Source: Bacteroidales bacterium (lineage in GTDB: Bacteria > Bacteroidota > Bacteroidia > Bacteroidales > VadinHA17). Taken from it: 64,000 nucleotides of DNA. The translations under genes and the position numbers were made by a program. How positions within the stretch are numbered: the stretch's first letter is position 1; each line of letters begins with the position of its first letter. The notes under the pieces were generated by a model that saw nothing but the letters and a program-made list of their open reading frames with translations, was not told where the DNA came from and ran no database searches. This document shows, piece after piece, positions 1 to 8,400 of the stretch. The stretch is taken from the NCBI GenBank assembly GCA_003141895.1, contig PLNT01000046.1, positions 1-64,000 on the forward strand, in the 5' to 3' direction.

Positions 1-35
1 ACGGCTATGCCCTTTAGGGGGGAAGGGGGGCCAAA
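1..35. repeat. GC-rich palindromic repeat fragment
   Basis: The left edge holds a C-run/G-run element (ccctttaggggggaagg and following G-run) like the palindromic repeats near 2707, 26958, 31007, 31774 and 63387. It is cut by the window edge, so the full unit is not visible. It sits just upstream of the efflux operon. Confidence 0.5.
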
Positions 36-73
36 ACAACACAAAAATTTACAAAACAATACCTTAAAACAAT

Positions 74-967
74 ATGAAAACCAGAACATTAATAATAATT
101 GCAGTCATTCTCCTGGCAGGATGCAAAAATAAAACTGAAAAAGCTGATGCTTATGGAAATTTTGAAGCAACTGAAGTTACAGTATCAGCCGAAACAAGTG
201 GACGTGTTCTCCAATTTGATCCAGTTGAGGGAAGCCAGGTTGATAAGGGAGCCATTATTGCTCTTGTAGATACAACTGTTCTTCATCTTCAAAAGGCGGA
301 AATAGAAGCTGGCATGAAAAGTGTATTGGTACGGCTGGTTTCTGTCAATGCACAGAACGATGTTCTTAATCAACAGATAACCAATCAAAATGTAAATGTG
401 TCCAGGATCGAAAAGATGCTTAAAGATTCGGCCGCAACGCAAAAACAATATGATGACGTTACCGGACAGGTTGCCGTTCTTCAAAAACAAATTGCGGCAA
501 ATAACACACAGAAAGCGTCAGTTTCCACTGAACAGGCAGTTTACGAATCAAAAAGAGCCAGCGTAAATGAACAGATTAACAGGTGCACAATAAAAAGTCC
601 GCTCAAAGGTACTGTTATAGAAAAGTACGCAGAAGCCGGAGAACTGACGGCTCCGGGTAAGCCCCTTGTAAGAATAGCAGATCTCTCAGTAATAAAACTG
701 AAAGTCTATGTTAGCGGCGCTCAGCTTGGAAAAATAAAAACAGGTCAATCGTGTACAGTAAGAATTGATAATGGAGTAAAAGGATATCAATCCTTCCCCG
801 GAACGATAAGTTATATTTCTGAAAAAGCAGAATTTACACCTAAAATCATTCAGACAAAAGAGGAGCGTGTTATATTGGTCTATGCAGTGAATATAGATGT
901 TGTAAATGACGGAACCCTTAAATCGGGAATGCCGGGTGAAGCTCTCTTCACAGCTGAAAAGAATTAA
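74..967 (+). CDS. HlyD-type membrane fusion lipoprotein of an efflux pump
   Basis: Periplasmic adaptor that would link the ABC-2 transporter encoded downstream to an outer-membrane channel. The N-terminus is a lipoprotein signal ending in the lipobox LAGC (Cys17). Residues about 35-68 and 170-205 form the split biotinyl-lipoyl domain, around a helical hairpin of about 90 residues rich in Gln, Asn and Lys. A beta-barrel domain follows (about 205-290). At 297 residues it is the size of the YbhG/YhiI group. Only 2 bp separate it from the first ATPase, so the two are clearly co-transcribed. No TolC-like gene is seen; it could lie upstream of the window. Substrate unknown. Confidence 0.88.
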   Translation: MKTRTLIIIAVILLAGCKNKTEKADAYGNFEATEVTVSAETSGRVLQFDPVEGSQVDKGAIIALVDTTVLHLQKAEIEAGMKSVLVRLVSVNAQNDVLNQQITNQNVNVSRIEKMLKDSAATQKQYDDVTGQVAVLQKQIAANNTQKASVSTEQAVYESKRASVNEQINRCTIKSPLKGTVIEKYAEAGELTAPGKPLVRIADLSVIKLKVYVSGAQLGKIKTGQSCTVRIDNGVKGYQSFPGTISYISEKAEFTPKIIQTKEERVILVYAVNIDVVNDGTLKSGMPGEALFTAEKN

Positions 968-969
968 AG

Positions 970-1881
970 ATGGTACAAGCTATAGAGGCAACTGGAATTT
1001 TTAAATCATTCGGATCAACAAAAGCTCTGGAAGACATTTCATTCTCAGTAAATGAAAGCGAGATTTTTGGTTTCATCGGTCCCGATGGATCAGGTAAAAC
1101 AACCCTTTTCAGGACCATTACCACTCTCCTTCTGCCCGACAAAGGGAGAATGAAAGTTCTCGGAATGGATGTTATCAAAGACTACAAGGAACTCCGGAAA
1201 AATATTGGTTATATGCCCGGAAGATTCAGCCTGTATCAGGATCTGTCAGTCGAAGAAAATCTGAATTTCTATGCAACAGTTTTCGGAACTACTGTTGAAG
1301 AAAATTATGACCTTATTTCTGATATCTATTCCCATATAGAACCTTTTAAAAAGAGACTTACCGGAAAGCTTTCGGGTGGGATGAAACAAAAACTTGCACT
1401 TTCATGCGCCCTGATACATAAACCTCGACTTCTTGTCCTTGATGAACCAACAACTGGAGTAGATGCAGTCTCAAGATCAGAGTTCTGGGATATGCTGGGT
1501 AAATTGCGTCAATATAATATAACTATCATTGTTTCTACACCATACATGGATGAAGCTATCAGGTGCGACAGAGTAGGTCTGATACAAAATGGTAAAATAT
1601 TGTCTATTGATACACCTCAAAAAATAAAAGAAGGGTTTAGCAGAAAACTATTTACAGTAAAAGCATCAGAAAAATACAAACTCATTTTATCTCTCAGGAA
1701 AAATCCGGGTATTCTTACTGCATATCCTTTTGGCGACTCAATTCATGTGACTTTAGCTGACGAAAGTGCAGATAGAACTCTTCTGAATTATCTTAAAAAT
1801 GATGGAATAGATGATGCGGTTATTCAGGAAGCGGAAGCAGGAATTGAAGACAGGTTCCTTGAGCTAATGGAAATAGAATAA
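970..1881 (+). CDS. ABC transporter ATP-binding protein 1 (degenerate Q- and H-loops)
   Basis: First of two ATPases of a YbhF/YhiH-type drug or lipid exporter; would act on the cytoplasmic face with the two permeases at 2805 and 3960. Walker A is GPDGSGKTT (Lys43), the signature LSGGM is at 134-138, and Walker B ends LDEP (Asp158, Glu159). The Q-loop glutamine is replaced by Gly84 (GYMPGRF) and the H-loop histidine by Pro191 (STPYMDEA). A C-terminal extension (about 225-303) resembles the regulatory tail of the CcmA/NodI branch. The intact Walker B and signature suggest that it pairs asymmetrically with the second ATPase rather than being dead. Confidence 0.9.
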   Translation: MVQAIEATGIFKSFGSTKALEDISFSVNESEIFGFIGPDGSGKTTLFRTITTLLLPDKGRMKVLGMDVIKDYKELRKNIGYMPGRFSLYQDLSVEENLNFYATVFGTTVEENYDLISDIYSHIEPFKKRLTGKLSGGMKQKLALSCALIHKPRLLVLDEPTTGVDAVSRSEFWDMLGKLRQYNITIIVSTPYMDEAIRCDRVGLIQNGKILSIDTPQKIKEGFSRKLFTVKASEKYKLILSLRKNPGILTAYPFGDSIHVTLADESADRTLLNYLKNDGIDDAVIQEAEAGIEDRFLELMEIE

Positions 1882-1913
1882 ATGCTCAGGGCTCAGAATG
1901 AAAAAAGCAGTGT

Positions 1914-1950
1914 CACTCCGCGAAAAACTCCGTGTTACTCCGTGGTTAAA
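1914..1950. repeat. Short CTCCG-rich repeat between the ATPase genes
   Basis: The gap between the two ATPase genes contains three imperfect copies of an ACTCCGYG unit spaced about a turn of DNA apart, ending in GTGGTTAA. It has no coding sense and looks like a small dispersed repeat rather than a promoter. Whether it is present elsewhere in the genome cannot be seen here. Confidence 0.4.
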
Positions 1951-1973
1951 TAAAAATGTGAATAAAAAACAAG

Positions 1974-2753
1974 ATGGAAAAAGTTCAGGAAAAAGTAATC
2001 ATAGCTCATGATCTTGTAAAAAAGTTTGGAACTTTTGTTGCCAATGATAATCTCAACTTTGAAGTTTACGCTGGTGAGATTTTTGGATTTCTAGGGGCTA
2101 ACGGAGCAGGAAAGACAACTACTATAAGGATACTCTCAGGCCTCTCTAAGCCTACATCAGGCGAAGTTAAGGTTGCCGGGTTTGATGCTTACCATCAGAC
2201 AGAACAGATTAAGAAGAATATTGGCTATATGTGTCAGAAATTCTCTCTTTATGAAGATCTTACAGTTAAGGAAAATATTGTTCTCTATGGAGGAATTTAT
2301 GGGATGTCCAGAACTCTTATCTCTGAAAGACTCAGGGAACTGCTTGAAAAATTGCATTTCGAGGAATATGAAAACAGAATGATCTCAGATCTTCCTCTTG
2401 GTTTACGGCAAAAACTCGCTTTTTCAGTTGCGATCCTTCACAATCCCAAAATAGTGTTTCTTGATGAACCAACCGGCGGAGTCGATCCTATAACAAGGAG
2501 ACAATTCTGGGAGTCGATATATGAAACAGCATCAAGAGGCATAACTGTTTTTGTTACAACTCATTATATGGATGAAGCTGAATATTGCGACCGTATCTCA
2601 ATAATGAGTGACGGCAAAATTGTCGCCCTGGACACTCCCGCTGAATTGAAAAAACAATATAATTCAAAGAGCATCGATGAGGTATTTATTAAGATAGCGA
2701 GACCTGCTACCCAGGGTAGCCCCCCCTTGGGGGGGTTGGGGGGTAGAAATTAA
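1974..2753 (+). CDS. ABC transporter ATP-binding protein 2 (degenerate signature)
   Basis: Second ATPase of the efflux operon. Walker A GANGAGKTT (Lys47), Q-loop Gln88 (GYMCQKF), Walker B LDEP (Asp164, Glu165) and H-loop His197 (TTHYMDEA) are all intact. The ABC signature is LPLGLRQ (140-146) instead of LSGGQ, so it cannot contact the gamma phosphate normally in the partner site. The last dozen residues (ATQGSPPLGGLGG...) are encoded by a GC-rich palindromic repeat that has entered the 3' end of the gene; the family core ends at about residue 243. 51 bp separate it from the permease gene. Confidence 0.9.
   Translation: MEKVQEKVIIAHDLVKKFGTFVANDNLNFEVYAGEIFGFLGANGAGKTTTIRILSGLSKPTSGEVKVAGFDAYHQTEQIKKNIGYMCQKFSLYEDLTVKENIVLYGGIYGMSRTLISERLRELLEKLHFEEYENRMISDLPLGLRQKLAFSVAILHNPKIVFLDEPTGGVDPITRRQFWESIYETASRGITVFVTTHYMDEAEYCDRISIMSDGKIVALDTPAELKKQYNSKSIDEVFIKIARPATQGSPPLGGLGGRN
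2707..2743. repeat. GC-rich palindromic repeat inside the 3' end of an ATPase gene
   Basis: C-run and G-run arms (ccccccc tt ggggggg) preceded by a small CTACCCAGGGTAG palindrome. It is read through in frame by the preceding ATPase gene and supplies its last residues and a nearby stop. The same kind of element occurs intergenically elsewhere in the window. Confidence 0.7.
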
Positions 2754-2804
2754 GGATGTTGATGGTTCTTGCAGCATATCAGATATTAAATTGATTATTA
2801 ATTC

Positions 2805-3914
2805 ATGAAACGATTTCTTGGTTTTGTAAAAAAAGAGTTCCTGCATATTTTCAGGGATTACAGAACACTATTTATATTGTTTGGCATCCCTGCTGCTCAG
2901 ATACTGATTTTTGGATATGCAGTAAGCACCGATATAAAAAACGCAGGAGTTGCCTTCCTCGATCTTTCTCATGATGAAGTAACTCAGAAACTTACAGACA
3001 AGATCATCTCTTCGGGGTTTTTCAAAAAAACTGAGACATTGCTGAATTATAATGATATTGATAAAGTTTTTAAAAAGGGAAAAACAAAAGCTGTAATAAT
3101 ATTCGAGGCAGATTTCGGTAAAAAACTGATAAGTGAAGGAAAAGCATCACTTGATATAATAGCAGATGGGTCTGAACCAAACACCGCTACACTCATAACA
3201 AACTACACAGCTGCAATAGTAAATGATTTTACAATGAGTCTGGCGGGTTCTTCTTTAAACAACTCAGTACATATAAGTCCGGAAGTTAAAATGTTCTATA
3301 ATCCCGAACTTAAGAGTAATTTTATGTTTGTGCCGGGAGTTATTACTCTTATTCTGATTCTGATCTGTGCTCTTATGACTTCAGTAACGATAACCCGTGA
3401 AAAGGAATTTGGTACAATGGAAGTCTTGCTTGTCTCCCCTCTCCGTCCGGTTCAGATAATACTGGGCAAAGTGATACCGTATTTTATCCTTTCATTCATA
3501 AACGTTCTTCTTATTCTTGCACTCTCGTGGCTCGTATTCGAACTCCCGGTTAAAGGAAGCCTTATACTGCTTCTGGCAGAATGCATGCTTTATATACTTA
3601 TGAGTTTAAGCCTGGGTATCCTTATTTCAACGGTATCAAAAACTATGCAGCAGGCTATCTTTATCTCCCTTATTGGACTGATGCTACCAACTATTTTACT
3701 TTCAGGATTTATTTTCCCGATAGAAAATATGCCAAAGATCTATGATTATATAAGCTCAATCCTGCCTCCGAGATATTTTATAATCATAATCAAAAACATA
3801 ATTATAAAAGGGACCGGTTTATTTTATATCTGGAAAGAAACTCTGATATTGATTGTTATGACGCTTGCCTTTATAGGATTGAGTGTCAGAAACTTCAAAA
3901 TAAGATTGGAATAA
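2805..3914 (+). CDS. ABC-2 type permease 1
   Basis: Inner-membrane permease of the YhhJ/YbhS/YbhR kind (369 residues). One N-terminal membrane helix (about 22-42) is followed by a large extracytoplasmic domain (about 45-175). A C-terminal bundle of five helices (about 178-367) contains the family's cytoplasmic coupling segment TREKEFGTMEVLLVSPLRP. It should form the channel with the second permease and be powered by the two upstream ATPases. The ATG start gives the expected MKRFLGFVKKEF amphipathic N-terminus. Confidence 0.9.
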   Translation: MKRFLGFVKKEFLHIFRDYRTLFILFGIPAAQILIFGYAVSTDIKNAGVAFLDLSHDEVTQKLTDKIISSGFFKKTETLLNYNDIDKVFKKGKTKAVIIFEADFGKKLISEGKASLDIIADGSEPNTATLITNYTAAIVNDFTMSLAGSSLNNSVHISPEVKMFYNPELKSNFMFVPGVITLILILICALMTSVTITREKEFGTMEVLLVSPLRPVQIILGKVIPYFILSFINVLLILALSWLVFELPVKGSLILLLAECMLYILMSLSLGILISTVSKTMQQAIFISLIGLMLPTILLSGFIFPIENMPKIYDYISSILPPRYFIIIIKNIIIKGTGLFYIWKETLILIVMTLAFIGLSVRNFKIRLE

Positions 3915-3915
3915 A

Positions 3916-3946
3916 CCCCCGGACCGCAAACCGCACGCCGCATACC
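3916..3946. repeat. Short ACCGC-rich repeat between the permease genes
   Basis: The junction of the two permease genes holds a run of ACCGC/GCCGC units (accgcaaaccgcacgccgc) of clearly different composition from the AT-rich neighbouring genes. It looks like a small dispersed repeat; no function can be assigned. Confidence 0.4.
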
Positions 3947-3959
3947 ATAAAGAAATAAT

Positions 3960-5078
3960 ATGAGAACAATATTTTACCTTATACGAAAAGAATTTTTGCA
4001 GATTTTCAGGAATAAATTTATTTCAAAAGCAATTTTTGCAGTTCCTGTTCTGCAGATGCTGATTCTTGTTCCTGCTGTAACATTCGAGTTAAAGAACGTC
4101 AAAATCGCAATCGTTGATAAAGATATGACCTCTGAATCGAGAGGTCTTATAAGCAAGCTTGATGGTTCAACATTCTTCAGGGTTTCTTATTTAATTTTTT
4201 CGGAAAACGAGGCCAATAACCTTTTACACAGAAACAAATGCAGCATGGTCATCCAGATCCCATCAGGTTTCGGAAAGGATATCGGCACCGGGAAACAAGG
4301 AAAGCTTCTTGCAACCATTGATGCTGTTAATGCCTCATCGGCCGAGCTTTCATGGGCTTATCTCAATGGAGTTATCCTTGATTACAATACTGATCTGATT
4401 AAACAAAATATTTCAACTCTTCCGCTCGGTCCGGTATCGCGTATAGAAATAAATAACAGATACTGGTATAATGAATTACTTAATTATAAATACTACATGT
4501 TACCCGGGATACTTGTAATCCTGGTTACTGCAATAGGCTTCCTGCTCGCTGGTTTAAATATGGTTCGGGAAAAAGAGATCGGAACCATTGAGCAGATAAA
4601 CGTGACTCCGGTAAGAAAGTATCATTTCATTATTGCAAAGATGGTACCTTTTCTTCTTATAGGGCTTATTGATCTTGCATTGGGGCTGATAATAGGAAAA
4701 ATCGCATTTGACATACCTTTTGAAGGGAGTATACTGGTTATGTTCCTTGGCAGCACAATTTTCCTGGTAGCTGTCCTTGGCCTGGCACTTTTTATTTCGA
4801 CATTCTCTGGCACGCAACAGCAATATATGTTTGTCGCATTTTTCTGTATGGTTATATTTATCCTTATGAGCGGGATCTTTACCCCATATGAAAGTATGCC
4901 AATGTGGGCACAGGATTTTAATATGATTAATCCTGTTGCTTACCTGATGCGTATTAACAGGATGGTAATGCTAAAGGGCTCAACAATTCAGGATATAAGC
5001 AGAGAACTCTATTCGCTTATACTAATTGCAGTTGTCTTTACTACTCTTGCAGTTAGAAGATACAGGAAGACAGCTTAA
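3960..5078 (+). CDS. ABC-2 type permease 2
   Basis: Paralogue of the preceding permease and likely second half of the channel (372 residues). It has the same plan: an N-terminal helix after MRTIFYLIRKEFLQIFR, an extracytoplasmic domain (about 45-175), then five or six helices with the coupling segment VREKEIGTIEQINVTPVRK. Last gene of the operon. Its TAA stop is shared with the stop of the convergent receptor-phosphatase gene through the sequence TTAA, a 4-bp overlap. Confidence 0.9.
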   Translation: MRTIFYLIRKEFLQIFRNKFISKAIFAVPVLQMLILVPAVTFELKNVKIAIVDKDMTSESRGLISKLDGSTFFRVSYLIFSENEANNLLHRNKCSMVIQIPSGFGKDIGTGKQGKLLATIDAVNASSAELSWAYLNGVILDYNTDLIKQNISTLPLGPVSRIEINNRYWYNELLNYKYYMLPGILVILVTAIGFLLAGLNMVREKEIGTIEQINVTPVRKYHFIIAKMVPFLLIGLIDLALGLIIGKIAFDIPFEGSILVMFLGSTIFLVAVLGLALFISTFSGTQQQYMFVAFFCMVIFILMSGIFTPYESMPMWAQDFNMINPVAYLMRINRMVMLKGSTIQDISRELYSLILIAVVFTTLAVRRYRKTA

Positions 5079-8000
5079 ACCCGCAACCCAATCAACAAAA
5101 TATCGTCTATCTGACCACAATGTTTGCTATGAACGGTCGGAAAGTTTATCCATTCTTCAAGAACATTTATATAGACTTCCTTCTGAAATGCCATTTCGTA
5201 TTGCTGATTATCAAGCAGCATCTGTTTAAATCTGGGAACCATAAATTTTTTCCCATTCTCGCCTCCAAACTGATCTATAAACCCATCCGAAAAAAGGTAT
5301 AATGTATCTCCCTTTTGTAAACGGAATTCATGCTCAGTGAAATCGGTCATGACAGAATGGTATCCGATTGGCATCCTGTCTCCCTTTTCCTCAATGATGA
5401 TAAATTCATTTTTGACTTTTCGTATAATATAAAGAGGATTATAGGCACCTGAATACCATAATTTTTTTGTCTTCTTATCATACGTACAAAGAGCAATATC
5501 CATACCCTCTTTACTTGACAATAATTTATCCTCTTCCTTAAGAGCTGAAATTATGTTTGTTCGTAAAGATATTAAGATAGAAGAAGGGTTAATTATTCCA
5601 GATTCATTAACAATTTTTTGCAGAAAGCTTATTCCGAGCATGCTCATAAGAGCTCCAGGAACTCCATGACCTGTACAATCAGCGGCAGTGAATATAATGT
5701 GATTTTTTTCTTCTGTCATCCAATAGAAATCTCCGCTTACAATGTCTTTTGGTCTGAAAAGAATAAAATAATCTGAAAATGTATTTTTAAGTATCAATTC
5801 TTCAGGTAGTACAGCTTGCTGAATCCTTCCTGCACTCTTAATGCTATCTGTTATCTCCTGTTTCTGGTTCGTTACAACATCCCTCTGCCGTTCAATTTCA
5901 TTTTTCTGTTCAACCACTTCAAGAGTACGTTCAAGAACAATTTTTTCAAGTTTGATCTTTTCATTTCTTAAATTTCTCTCTCTTATTCTGATAATCAAAA
6001 TGATAATACCTATAAAACATATAAAGGCCGGGATATAAAACCATGGCGTTTGCCAGAACGGCGGTTTGATCAAAAAATGATATGTTGAAGGTTCACCTGT
6101 TAATCCAAATTTGTTTCTTGCTTTAACCTTGAATGTGTAGGCACCAGGTTGCAATCCCGGAAAAACGACCTCTCTGAGCTTACTGTATGGGGACCATTCC
6201 TTACTCTGGTTCTCAAGAAAATATGAAAACTCAAGCTCGTCGGGATTATTATAGCAAAAGCCTGTGAAATCAAACGTCACATGGTTTGATTTATGAGAAA
6301 GCACCAGATTCTCAGGAAGATTTGACCATCTGCTGATTTTTGTATTTTTAGTAGTCCAGTCAACCTTTTCAAAAAAAAGTTTAATTCCGGTAATTGATGT
6401 GCCCGGTAAATAAGTATAATTAAAATCCATTCCGGGATCATATCGCACAAGACCGTTTTTTGTCCCAAACCAGATCAAACCGTCATTATCAGCGGAAATT
6501 GAATTAGGAATGTTTTCGCCCCCAAAAAAACCATCAGACATATCATAATGAACCAATTTCTTTATATTCTGCTTTTTATCTAATGATAAAAGATCAAAAC
6601 CTTTATCATTCCCCGCCGCTAATATTGTATCACAAATAAAACGAAGAGAATTTACAGTATTGGACATAACCATATCGTTCGATGACACAGCTGATATCGG
6701 GATTGTATCTTTTTTGGTATCAAACTTAAAAATCCCGCCCCCGATAGTTCCAATCCAGATGTTGCCCGACGGATCTTCAGCCAGTGAGGTAACTTTTAAA
6801 ACAGAAAGTCCGTCTTCAGATCCGAAATTTGTAAATTGAATGTCATCAGTATTTATCAACGATTTCCTTTCGAACCTGACCATGCCTCCTAGCGTACCTA
6901 TCCAGACAGTCCCTTTTTTGTCCTCAATAATTGTTGAGATTTCATTATTGATAAATCTCTGATCCTGGCTTAAGAAAATAAATTTATCACCTGATAATCT
7001 GCCAACCCCGCCTGAAGTACCTATCCACATGCTCTTATAGCTGTCGTAAAAAAGACTAGTTATTTTCTTATTGTCAAGCTGGTTATTCCAGGAGAACTGT
7101 GAAAGCTTATCTTTATCAAGAATATTAATTCCATTATTGGTTCCAATCCAAATCCGATCGTCGCCAGATTTTGCAAGTGCATTGACGCCAACATCATTTA
7201 AACCATTTTTATTGGAGTAATAAGTTAAACGTTTGATATTATTTCTGTCTTTCATAAACTTTGACAGGCCTTCTTCTGTAGCAACGTAAAAGATGTTATT
7301 GTCATCAAATAATACACCCTGTACTTGTGAACCCATTATCCCGTTATTCTCACTATAGCTAATAAATTTTTCATCTTTGAACATTAACGCTCCCTCATCG
7401 AACGATGCGAACCACATATTGCCTTCCCTGTCTTCAATTATTTTAAGAATCTGGTTTGTAAGTAGTCCATTATCTTTGTTCAGTATGCCTGTAATTTTGC
7501 CATCCCGCAGTTTTATTATCCCATTTTTGTCGGTTGCAAACCATAGTTCATCTTTGTTCTTGCTGAAAATATCCCAGATTTGCAGGTTAGGAATGATACT
7601 ATTCACTAAACAAGGTTCGAGAAAACAGGATTTATTCTCCGGAGATAATTTGGCTGTAAAGAGACCGTGACCATCAGTACCAATCCAAACTGTACCGTTG
7701 TTGTCGGGTTCAATTGATAAAACAGATGCTGAGCCTGTATAGGATCTTTCTACCTTTTTTATTTTTTGTGAGGAATCATCTGTAAATTCAACAATGCTTA
7801 GTCCGCCTACCATCCCCAGCCAAAGCTTCCTGTCGTGATCCTCATACATAGAATAAATGAAATTACTTAAAAGCCCGTCATCTGCTGAATAATTAATTAT
7901 TGTTATCGAATCTCCATATGATAGTCTTGCAAGTCCTTTGGCCCAGACAGCAGCCCAGATTATGCCATTTTTCCCCTCAACTATTTTCATAATCGAATTC

Positions 8001-8362
8001 CCGCTAAGACCTTCTTTCCCCCCGACTGAAAGAAATTTATAGCCGTCATAAAGGGTCAATCCATTGTCGGTGCCAATCCAGATGTTTCCCTTACTGTCTT
8101 CAAGTAAACTTCTGACTGTATTGCCTGTCAGACCATTGGTTTTGTTGAATGTTTCAAATTTCTGACCGTCGAAACGAGACACTCCTCCTCCGTCTGTTCC
8201 CATCCAGATATATCCCCGTGAGTCCTGAAGTAAACAATAGACAGATGATTGGGAAAGTCCTTCCTCCACAGAATATCTTTTGAAAAAATATCTTTGCGGG
8301 AGGAGATTAGTCTGAAGGAGAATCGTAAATGCAAGAAAAATTATGGCTCTTTTTTGCATCAC
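5075..8362 (-). CDS. Propeller sensor with Y_Y_Y domain fused to SpoIIE/PP2C phosphatase (copy 1)
   Basis: Predicted inner-membrane receptor phosphatase, 1095 residues. A signal peptide (to about residue 20) is followed by about 14 Reg_prop blades with repeated GxIWIGTxGG motifs (about 25-680), the arrangement known from hybrid two-component sensors. Next come a Y_Y_Y domain (about 690-760), one membrane helix (about 770-790), a coiled coil (about 795-845) and a SpoIIE-type phosphatase. The phosphatase metal-site motifs are visible: SGDFYW, DCTGHGVPGALMS, FSDGFIDQFG and the terminal QIDDILLI. There is no histidine kinase or receiver domain. It lies 38 bp downstream of a caspase-like gene, and the same pair recurs at 55302-60885. 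Phosphoprotein substrate unknown; no STAS or RsbW-type partner is in the window. Confidence 0.87.
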   Translation of the reverse strand: MMQKRAIIFLAFTILLQTNLLPQRYFFKRYSVEEGLSQSSVYCLLQDSRGYIWMGTDGGGVSRFDGQKFETFNKTNGLTGNTVRSLLEDSKGNIWIGTDNGLTLYDGYKFLSVGGKEGLSGNSIMKIVEGKNGIIWAAVWAKGLARLSYGDSITIINYSADDGLLSNFIYSMYEDHDRKLWLGMVGGLSIVEFTDDSSQKIKKVERSYTGSASVLSIEPDNNGTVWIGTDGHGLFTAKLSPENKSCFLEPCLVNSIIPNLQIWDIFSKNKDELWFATDKNGIIKLRDGKITGILNKDNGLLTNQILKIIEDREGNMWFASFDEGALMFKDEKFISYSENNGIMGSQVQGVLFDDNNIFYVATEEGLSKFMKDRNNIKRLTYYSNKNGLNDVGVNALAKSGDDRIWIGTNNGINILDKDKLSQFSWNNQLDNKKITSLFYDSYKSMWIGTSGGVGRLSGDKFIFLSQDQRFINNEISTIIEDKKGTVWIGTLGGMVRFERKSLINTDDIQFTNFGSEDGLSVLKVTSLAEDPSGNIWIGTIGGGIFKFDTKKDTIPISAVSSNDMVMSNTVNSLRFICDTILAAGNDKGFDLLSLDKKQNIKKLVHYDMSDGFFGGENIPNSISADNDGLIWFGTKNGLVRYDPGMDFNYTYLPGTSITGIKLFFEKVDWTTKNTKISRWSNLPENLVLSHKSNHVTFDFTGFCYNNPDELEFSYFLENQSKEWSPYSKLREVVFPGLQPGAYTFKVKARNKFGLTGEPSTYHFLIKPPFWQTPWFYIPAFICFIGIIILIIRIRERNLRNEKIKLEKIVLERTLEVVEQKNEIERQRDVVTNQKQEITDSIKSAGRIQQAVLPEELILKNTFSDYFILFRPKDIVSGDFYWMTEEKNHIIFTAADCTGHGVPGALMSMLGISFLQKIVNESGIINPSSILISLRTNIISALKEEDKLLSSKEGMDIALCTYDKKTKKLWYSGAYNPLYIIRKVKNEFIIIEEKGDRMPIGYHSVMTDFTEHEFRLQKGDTLYLFSDGFIDQFGGENGKKFMVPRFKQMLLDNQQYEMAFQKEVYINVLEEWINFPTVHSKHCGQIDDILLIGLRV

Positions 8363-8400
8363 AAATTTTAAAGGTTTTGGGGTTCTGGATAATATACTGA

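Noticed and set aside
185-490. Antisense frame within the membrane fusion protein gene
   Set aside because: Fully overlaps a well-supported gene, with no recognisable motif or start signal.
1882-1973. Short frame between the two ATPase genes
   Set aside because: The in-frame ATG gives only a few codons and the sequence is a repeat element.
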